Assembly: GCA_011503125.2 (NCBI GenBank)
Contig: WWBZ02000040.1
Span: 3,782,001 to 3,846,000 of the forward strand
Source of the DNA: Botryosphaeria dothidea
Lineage: Eukaryota > Ascomycota > Dothideomycetes > Botryosphaeriales > Botryosphaeriaceae
DNA: 64,000 bases
Reading direction: 5' to 3'
Below, piece after piece: positions 56,378 to 64,000 of the stretch. How positions within the stretch are numbered: position 1 is the stretch's first letter; each line of letters begins with the position of its first letter. Both the position numbers and the translations under genes were made by a program. Under the pieces are notes generated by a model. It did not search any database. It was not told where the DNA came from and worked only from the letters and a program-made list of their open reading frames with translations.

Positions 56378-57850
56378 ATGCCGGTCGTTACCATCGCTTC
56401 TTGCCGATCACGGCCTCGAACCACAGCCTTTCCAACAGCCTCAGCCTTGCCGGGCACTCTTATCGTCGGAAGGCATGATGCGATTTATACGACTACCAAA
56501 CGTACACCAACGCTTCCTTTCGTTGCACGGGAGGTGACGACAGTAGCAGGAATGGAAGTTGAAGAGGATAATCCCGGGTTGTCGAACGAGCAGGAGGCCG
56601 GAATTATTATCGGCTCGCTGCTACTGCTTATCTCCCTCGGTGTGCTCTTCCACTTTTGCTGCTGCAGGAATCGCGGCAAGAGTGAATGGATAGTTACTGG
56701 ATCACTCTCGCCAGGGCAACTTTCAGACGGTTTACTGGTTACCGAAGGTGGCCCAGCTCCTGCACCGCAGGACCAATGGGACCAAGATCAGCAAGAGCAT
56801 GCGGTCAGAGAACAAGCAATGAGAGATCAGGCTGCGAGAGAACAGGCATTAAGAGAACAAGCGGCAAGAGAACAGGCTGCACGAGAACAACTGCAAAGAG
56901 AACAAGAGGAAGCAGCAAGACTGGAAGCCGCGAGAAGGGAGGAAGTAAGACGCGCAGAAGAAGCCGCACGACAAGAGGCCATAAGACACGCAGTAGAAGT
57001 AGCACGGCAGGCAGAAGTCGCACGGCAAGAGGCCATAAGACGACAAGCCGAAGCGGCAAGACGACAGGCCGAAGCGGCGAGGCAGGAGGCGGCAAGGCAG
57101 GAGGCGATGAGACGACAGGCAGAAGAAGAGGCTAGACGGCAGGCGGAACTGGCAAGGCAAATTGCAGAGGCAAGGAGGCAGGAGGCCGCAAGGCAAGCAG
57201 CAGAAGAAGCTAGACAAGAAGCTTTAAGGCACCATGCAGAAGAAGAGGCGCAACGAGAGGCCGAAAGACAACAGCAAGCCATCAGGGACCAGGCTGCACG
57301 GCGCACATGGCCTTATGGCGCGCGAGTCGCTGGTAGGGGGCGAGGCTTGCACGGAAGGACTGAAGACGTCTATGCACAGAGCTCCAGGGCCTCGTACGAC
57401 GGTTCCAGATATTCGTTAACACACCAGGAATATTGCATGACATCGGATCCAGTCACATCCACGAGCCGTCCGTTTGCCAACCGTAACGATACGTGGAATC
57501 AGGCAAGTTCCAGTGCCGGAGGACGGGCTCCTGGTAACCCCCACACGACCGCAGGCCATATGATTCGGGAGTTCCAAGACACGCTCCGGAATCGATATTC
57601 CACACTCGAGGAGGTCGAGTACGTAAATTCCGCACTGCCCCGATGGGTCGAATGGTTCGATCGACAAGCCTTTTGGATGGAAGGGAATAGACCAACGGGA
57701 TGGGAGAATCGAGTAGCCGAACTAGACCGCATAGTCGAAGAACTTCACGAGCTTGATGATAGAGCCTTGCAGGAGGGAGCGGCAGGCATGAACGGGCCTG
57801 CTCTTTACGCGCTCCTTGAAAGAGCCCTGAGAGCTTTGGAGGGCATCTGA
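56378..57850 (+). CDS. single-pass membrane protein with long coiled coil
   Basis: 490 aa, intronless, from the ATG at 56378. Residues 1-70 are Thr/Ser/Pro-rich. One clear membrane span follows (residues about 74-93, AGIIIGSLLLLISLGVLF), then FHFCCCRNRGK, a juxtamembrane cysteine cluster suitable for palmitoylation. From about residue 140 to 310 there is a continuous Arg/Glu/Gln/Ala-rich helix made of degenerate 5-8 residue units (REQAAREQ, then RRQAEAARRQ). The last 100 residues are helical and acidic, with EFQDTLRNRYSTLEEVEYV and LYALLERALRALEGI. The layout (short outside, one span, long internal coiled coil) suggests a membrane-anchored scaffold. No known family is recognised. Orientation with the N-terminus outside is inferred from the basic residues after the span. 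Confidence 0.75.
   Translation: MPVVTIASCRSRPRTTAFPTASALPGTLIVGRHDAIYTTTKRTPTLPFVAREVTTVAGMEVEEDNPGLSNEQEAGIIIGSLLLLISLGVLFHFCCCRNRGKSEWIVTGSLSPGQLSDGLLVTEGGPAPAPQDQWDQDQQEHAVREQAMRDQAAREQALREQAAREQAAREQLQREQEEAARLEAARREEVRRAEEAARQEAIRHAVEVARQAEVARQEAIRRQAEAARRQAEAARQEAARQEAMRRQAEEEARRQAELARQIAEARRQEAARQAAEEARQEALRHHAEEEAQREAERQQQAIRDQAARRTWPYGARVAGRGRGLHGRTEDVYAQSSRASYDGSRYSLTHQEYCMTSDPVTSTSRPFANRNDTWNQASSSAGGRAPGNPHTTAGHMIREFQDTLRNRYSTLEEVEYVNSALPRWVEWFDRQAFWMEGNRPTGWENRVAELDRIVEELHELDDRALQEGAAGMNGPALYALLERALRALEGI
56800..57300 (+). repeat. degenerate coding repeat (REQAA / RRQAEAA units)
   Basis: Purine-rich DNA built from units such as GAACAAGCGGCAAGA. It encodes the coiled coil of the 56378 gene. 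All six frames look open here because of the repeat, which explains the false frames at 56686-57306 on both strands. Confidence 0.7.
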
Positions 57851-60800
57851 CTGGTTATGGACGAGAAAGGAAGGAGGATCAAGCTCCGTAAATAGTAACG
57901 ACTGCAGTCGCTAGCGGAACAGAACGATGCAACCTATGCACTCTCATTCAGAAGACCCACGGCGGCAGCTTCACAGAATAGGCTTAAACGAAGAGGAAGA
58001 GACGAAGGAGAAAATCGACGGGAGGGCTGGACGACTCACAGAATAATGTGAACGAGAAGCCACCAAGACCTTCGCGGGCTGTTGAAATCGTGTTTGACGG
58101 CACAGGAAGTCGACTCATGTGGCAGAAAAAGCATAGTTGAACTTCGCCACTGTCTATCGTCAGCTTTTGTTGTACCTGGATCACGGTACTCCGAAGTCAT
58201 TCAGATGGCGCTACGGATTCCGAAATGCTCCGTCTCATCAGGTACCTTTCCCAGTGTCTCTTGGTCATCGATTGTGTTAGCCACGAACGAGGAGTGACTT
58301 CAAGCTATGTAGTCTAGAAGAATGGGAGGCAAGAGGGAGCGAAGGGCGCGAATTTGAGGCTTGAAGGCGTCAAGGAGGCACATGACGTGCATCGACGATT
58401 GGCAGTTGAATCGGCCTGGAGGGGAGTGATAGCGCGAACATGGGCGTGCAGAACAGAGGACGGAAGCACGCAGCATCCGAAGCTGATAGGCGGTGTCTCA
58501 AAAAGCTTGTTCCGGGAGAGGGCGCTGCAGGGCGAGAAATCCTTGTGCGACGAGGGGCGACGAGCAGGATGCAACAGGTCCAATCACCAGAGTCAGCGAA
58601 GCTTTTTGCGTGACTTGATAAAACCCTCGTGGCGGGTGCTCCTCGGTTATACTCTTCCGAGCGAACCCTGAGTTCTTGCAGAAAGCTTGCGACACATGTT
58701 TCCTGGCGACTGTCGGGAGGAGCAGTAGACGACTGCGTCATCCTCCGGGTCGGAATGTTGAAGAGGTACGATTACCAATAATCCGCGTCTCTTGATGTTG
58801 CTTTCTTCGAGCTTCTCCACCATTGACCTTCCAGACGGGACCCGTCATGACGAAATAGTAACGCGAGACTTTTGCAAGAGAGTAATATCCTCCGCTTGAT
58901 TCCGGACGCACCAGCCCACTCACTCCTCACTTGGGGATGCTAGTGGCATGATGCGCGAAATTCCTTGGCGAGATCCTGTGACTGAAGCGAGAGAGGCCAA
59001 AAATAGCTGCCGGCAGCTATATGCATCCGCTATATTCAAACAGACCGACAGGACAACATACCTCCTGATCTGCCAAAAAACCGTAAGCAGGAACCTGAGG
59101 TCTTCACGCTTGTTTTTCGTAAGACGCGTACGCACGGTGGGACTGCGGTTTGGCTTCACGAATGCAGGTCGCTTCTCGAGACCATGCACGGCATTAGCAT
59201 GTGTCTTATTGTGAATGGACGAGAGGTCTGAGGTCTGAAAATGCTTGAGCTTGGAGTGGGGATGGAAAGGCATTGGAGAGGATCTTCCGCCTCCTTATAG
59301 GCTGCTACCAAGAATAGCCTTCTTGACGTCAGTGGGGGCCGCGTTGAGGCTCGTACACAGATGTTCCCGGCAAGGAGGTCAGCGTCAGCGACGCAGCTGC
59401 ATTATTGAAGAGTGACGAGAACTGTCTTGTACTCCGTACGACTGCGCCGGCACAGGTCTCGGTAGCTAGATACGGGGCTTGGCGGCTAGCCTTACAGCTG
59501 GACACGACGGGGCGAAGAAAAAAAAGAGATACGTCAATCGTGAAGGGCAACGGATTCGACGAGATGGTTGGCGCGCGGCTCTTCCCATGTGGCTCGTCGG
59601 CCGGGCCTGCATGCTGAGGCTCGCCTTCGATTGGCCTGCCGTGTCGCCATGCAGCACGCTCTGGCAGCATTCAATAGTGTTTCCAGCGGCGTCGATCGGC
59701 AAGGCCAGGCATGTTGCTCGAGGCAACCACCCCCGCGGAAAGCGTGACCTTGTGCTTAGGTGCATGGGAAAACTGCCTGGCGTCGCCTCCCCAGGTCGAG
59801 GGCGTGGCGTGACGCAGAGAACAGAGTCATCGTTATAAGCTTAAGAGGACATATCCAGGATCAAGAATACCGGACAATGTAATAAGGTTCGGGAGGAAGA
59901 GTCGATCGGTGGCGGCAGCTACAGACGGCAGCGCCCTTGTCGTCAAGTCGGGCCTACAGGGCCGAGTTGCAGAGCGGAGCGAGAGACAGGACGCAGCGGG
60001 CGACCCTTGCAGCAGTAAACAACAGAAAGACCGCACCGAGTGGCTGACAATTACGGAACAATGCTTGGTTCTGGGTGTTGACAAGCCTCGCGTGGAGCGG
60101 CTCAACCGTCTGCTGCGACAGAAGCTTCGCTGCAGCAACCGACCGCGAGACCCTGCTGCAGATTTTAGCGAGAGAGGACGTGTTTGCCTCTCTCGACCGC
60201 GGGCACGACTCGGAGGAGCAGCGACGCCGATGCAGGAGATATAATTTACTTTTAAGCCGCGGGCATCGGAAACAGCGCACCAGACGGCCTGAATCGCGCA
60301 GGAAAAACAGCTAGGGGGGAGAAACATTTGCGCGGCTGCCGGCCTCGCTGCCCTCCGAGCACGCCGACTTGTGTGGAGGGCGGTGGGGAATGGATGGAAT
60401 GACTCGGCCAGACTGCAGTTGCATCGCCGGACCCTGAGAGACACAGCCTCACTTTGGGAGTGGGGGAGGGGAGCATTTTTGGTGTTGAAGATGACGTACC
60501 CAGGCCGCCTTGTTATGGCAACAATGTTCATCCCGACGACTCCCCGAGTCAGCATGCTCGCTGCGATCAACACAAGGCCTTCTGCTTGAAGTAGGCAGGC
60601 CAAGGTGCGGTCTGCATAGGACTGGGCCACGTGCAAGCCTCCCACCGTGGGTCTAATGGGCGGTCCATGTCGACATGCAGACCGAGAGTATTGCTTCGCT
60701 GTGAGGCGGCACGCTCGTCGGCCAGCTCCCGCGCTTCAATCAGCGTCTTCGATCCGGCGGTGCGAGTGCAACCTTGTGCAAGATTGAGTTGTGCTTTATA

Positions 60801-63800
60801 AAGACCATCAGGCCACCGCTCCAATATGCCCAGCGGGCCCCGGACACCTTCGACTCCTCCAACTTTCTGCAGACGTTCGCAGCAGCACAGGCACTCTGCG
60901 CCGCGATTGAGGCCTAGCGTCGGATCTGGAGAGGCGGAACCGTCGAATCGGGAGCGCGCGATGGTCATGCGGAAGTGTTGGATACAACACGACGGTCACG
61001 GAGAAGGGTCCTGATCCGCGCCATGGGTAGTTCCCGCCATGTGAAAGATAAGCGGTGACTGGGACGCGATCTGGCTTGTTTTCCGATGGGGCCTGACTCG
61101 GAACAGCGCAAGCGCAAGAAGCGTTTCCCGTGAAGGCAGGCCTCGCGACTCAAAGTGGGCCGCTTTCGTCGAAGCGCAGATGCATCCCGCACGTTAGCAA
61201 CGCCGCTCATCATGACCTCGGAAGACGTCAAGGAATACAGACTGAGTGTTCCGAGTGTTGTTCAACACACCCTCGAGGACTGTTGCCGGGAGACCTGCGT
61301 CGCGGCGATTTGCCATGCATTCCCGGATGTTGGCTGCCCGCTTTTCCAGCACTTGCGTCGAGTGCGCCGCCGCCCGCTGCAGGGTCCTCTTCAGTGCCGT
61401 GCGACGGTCGAGGGAGAAAAAAAAAGTAAACAAAAGATTGAGGACACAATGCCATTCACGCTCTTGCCAAGGAAGATCGAATTGCAGGAGCCAATCCTAT
61501 GCCTACCTGGCCGGCCGGACAGGGAGGGGCTTGGTGGGGAATCTGCACACTTTATTGCGTGTAATTGAGAGAGACGCGGGACCTACAAGTGCTATCCTGC
61601 CAATTCGACTGCACCTTAGGCTAAAAATCGTCCTGCAGCGGACGCCAAACGTAAATTGCAGCACGGCTTCTTCCTCGGCCACTCTCGCCGCGATCTGGTG
61701 GGATTGCGATTATCGCAGATCCGGCATCATCGTCAGCCAGACGGTCCTTTCGCGTCGTTTCAGAAACATTCCGAGTCCCGCAGCTGATTCTCCCGATACC
61801 CCAGTGCCGTCTCGACAGCGGGCCGCCAAGGGCTGGCTTTTCTCGTGCGTCTGCGAGGCGTCGAGGCTACTGCGGGACATCAGCACGCATCCCTGCGTTT
61901 CGGCACACGGTGTAGTCGACGGAGGCGCGCTCCTCCACTCAGGCTTGGGGAGCCCGTCACACTCCAGCCGCGCGAACAGTCGACCGAGGGCGGCCGTTCT
62001 CGCGCGTTCGAGACGCTGTACCCGCGGCTGACGACCGATCCACGCGATGAGCATTACGTGTCGCGGCGGGCGAGAGGGCAGCCGAATGGTCGATGACGGG
62101 GATGTGGAGGCGGAGGGAGAGTTATCGAGACTGCTCCTAGTAGGGCAGATCCACGGTGCTGGAGCGCGACGCCGCGTTGCAAGGGAGGCCGGTTCCCTAG
62201 ACAAAACCCGGGTCAACGGGCGGGCGGGCAGAGGCCGTCAGCAGAGTGTCGTGTGCCTCCAGGGCGGAATCGGTGTTGACGAAGAACAGCTGGCCGGCGG
62301 AGGAGATTTCAGGACTTCAGCGAAGACTCGTCCCCCCGGCCAGCGCGACCCAGCGATTCGGGGGAGGGCCGGTCGATCGGTTTCACAGCAACTGCGAGTG
62401 CCCGTTCACGGTCGGCGCGCAATTTGTCCGCAGCCAGAGAAGAGTGGTGGAACGGCGGGAATCGACCGCGCAGCCAAGGAACACCTTGCGTGTCTGGCTC
62501 TGTTTCTGCTTTCGGCTCCAGCCGGCACCTGTACGTAACGACGTGTCTAGCCAGGCTCGCCGTTCGAAGGCCTTCGCTGCCGAGGACACTTTGCACTCTG
62601 TGCTGCGCTGCGCTCCTCAGGCTGCTCTCCAGACTCCGCCGCGACGGAACCGGTCGTCTTGCCACTGCACATGCAGTTCCAGCCCTTTTCGCCCCACGCC
62701 TAGCGCTCCCCGACGCTGGTGCTGGGCGTCCCGCACAGATGCCTCTTTGGGCATGTTACACATCCGCGCCGCCCATGGGCTCCCCGGCGCGCGTCCTGAT
62801 TGGCGTTGTTGCGGCGGCATTTGGGGCATTCGCAGGCCTCGCGGGCGACGGCAGGCCCTGTGGCTTGACCGGGCGGCAGGTGTACGAGACCGGCAAGCCT
62901 CACATACCTCTGACGCTGCTGCTGAGCGCTGTCTGGGCCGCGATGATGCAGCGAGCTTCATCGGCGTAGCGTGTGCTCGCGGCCAGTGACGCAAGGCCTT
63001 CGCGAAAAAAAGGGACCTCCGGTGGAGGATCAACCGGGCACTTTTCCCGCTCTGGCCGCCCGCTAATTATATCCTCACGCACCCTCAGCGGCGCGCGCTG
63101 TTCGCCCGCCGCCAGGCACAATAATATATCTGGGGGCGTGGTCCTGCCTGTGCGCGCGCTTCGATGGCCGCCGGCTGAGGCTCTGGCAAACGGAGATGAG
63201 GCGGAGGCACGAGATTGCGCATGAGCACCCACCGCGCGACTCGCGCGAATTGCGATGCGTTTGATCGCTGGCGGTCGACTGATACTGTGCCCATCGGACT
63301 TGCGGCTCTGTCGCCTCCGCAAAACGCGCCTTCGCGCACCCTCTCCCACGGCCCAGGCGGTCGGCTTGGCGGGTCTGTCAGCGCCATCACGCCGCTCGGC
63401 GGATGGAGCGGAGGCACGCTGGCCCGTGGTCCGTGGCCCTTCGACGAGTTTCACCGCACGACCGCGCTTTGCTGGCGAGGGTTGCTTCCAGAAGGCCGCC
63501 TGCCGGGCGCGTCAAGCAGGAGGTTCCACATGCTTCCAGCATTCCGCCTGGCAGGCCGGGCGTGCTATCGCAGCGCGCGGAAAGCTTGATCGGCTGCTGG
63601 CCCATCGCCCGCGGCTGCCGCCCTGCGTTGCGGGTGAGTGAAGATAGGATGTGTTTGACGTGCGGCCTGGCGACCCTTTTCGCAACTCGTATTGGCGGGT
63701 ACGCGCCCCACCGCGTGCGGGCAGGCGAGCGGTGCAAGGCTCGAGTGGCCCTCGTCACCGCCGTACGAAAGCTTAGCGCGTACGAGGCCGGCGCAGGCAG

Positions 63801-64000
63801 CGGGCAGCTTGACGGCGACTAGAGACGGTGAGCAGCTGGACGCAGGCGCGGAGGCGTTCGCTGGCAGCGTGCAGCTGCTGTACCGCGGGCTGCGCAGGAG
63901 AGTTGCGCGAGCGGAGCGGAGCCAGCGAACACCGGCAGGCGTCGGCGGGCAGCGAAAGTGCGGCAGCAGGGGGCGGCGGGCCTCTGCGCACGCCAGAGCA
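57851..64000. other. 6.1 kb without recognisable gene
   Basis: The DNA becomes steadily more GC-rich to the right, so all six frames carry long chance ORFs (for example 59833-60645 minus, 61246-62031 plus, 62246-62989 plus, 62900-63454 minus). None shows a recognisable domain, a consistent spliced model or codon bias. Short T-runs, GC-rich tracts and no obvious tandem repeat were seen. It could be regulatory, hold a long non-coding RNA, or hold rapidly evolving genes not visible by eye. Confidence 0.4.

Noticed and set aside
56686..57306. Open frames in other frames and on the minus strand
   Set aside because: Shadows of the repeat-built coiled coil of the 56378 gene.
61246..62031. 261-codon plus-strand frame, and similar frames to 63.9 kb
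   Set aside because: No recognisable sequence, competing frames on both strands, consistent with chance at high GC.

Overview
The window is nuclear DNA of a filamentous ascomycete (Pezizomycotina, most likely Dothideomycetes; the class is a guess). The evidence is many short GT-AG introns (about 48-110 bp) with CTAAC/CTGAC branch motifs, typical fungal promoter leaders, and gene families found in filamentous fungi (GH27 alpha-galactosidase, Lsb5-type VHS/GAT adaptor, EBP-type sterol isomerase, vWA, BTB and APH-like proteins). There are no operons; genes lie on both strands. Gene models below were spliced by eye from splice-site consensus and reading-frame continuity.

Layout: 0.76-6.5 kb holds three ordinary genes (Cys-rich BTB-like protein, vWA protein, F-box/LRR-like protein). 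7.2-17.4 kb looks like a decaying stretch: an aminoglycoside-phosphotransferase-like pseudogene, an SRA/YDG-domain gene with an apparent frameshift, a polar protein gene, a decayed nuclear-type ORF, a DUF1772-like pseudogene with several frameshifts, and two small membrane-protein genes. 18-24 kb holds a secreted GH27 alpha-galactosidase and a P-loop sulfotransferase-like protein. At 24.27-24.77 kb lie two tandem tRNA-Arg-like genes (anticodons TCT and CCT). 26.4-44.1 kb is a well-preserved block: double-BTB protein, glutathione S-transferase, a tiny complex I B15/NDUFB4-like subunit, an OSGIN-like FAD oxidoreductase, EBP sterol isomerase and a very large RhoGEF. 48.9-57.9 kb holds an AMPK-beta/CBM48-like protein, Lsb5, an uncharacterised ORF and a single-pass coiled-coil membrane protein. 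44.1-48.9 kb and 57.9-64 kb show no recognisable gene.

The most striking observation is the tRNA pair. Each folds as a clean cloverleaf only if two insertions are removed: a canonical intron after position 37, and a second 51 or 55 nt insertion inside the T-loop between positions 57 and 58. This second insertion has every hallmark of a spliceosomal intron (GTGAGT or GTACGT start, CTGAC or CTAAC branch site, CAG or TAG end), while each gene is followed by a Pol III-type oligo-T terminator. The insertion splits the internal B box, which becomes a perfect consensus only after splicing. This suggests spliceosome-processed (or otherwise ectopically spliced) nuclear tRNA-Arg genes for both AGA and AGG codons.
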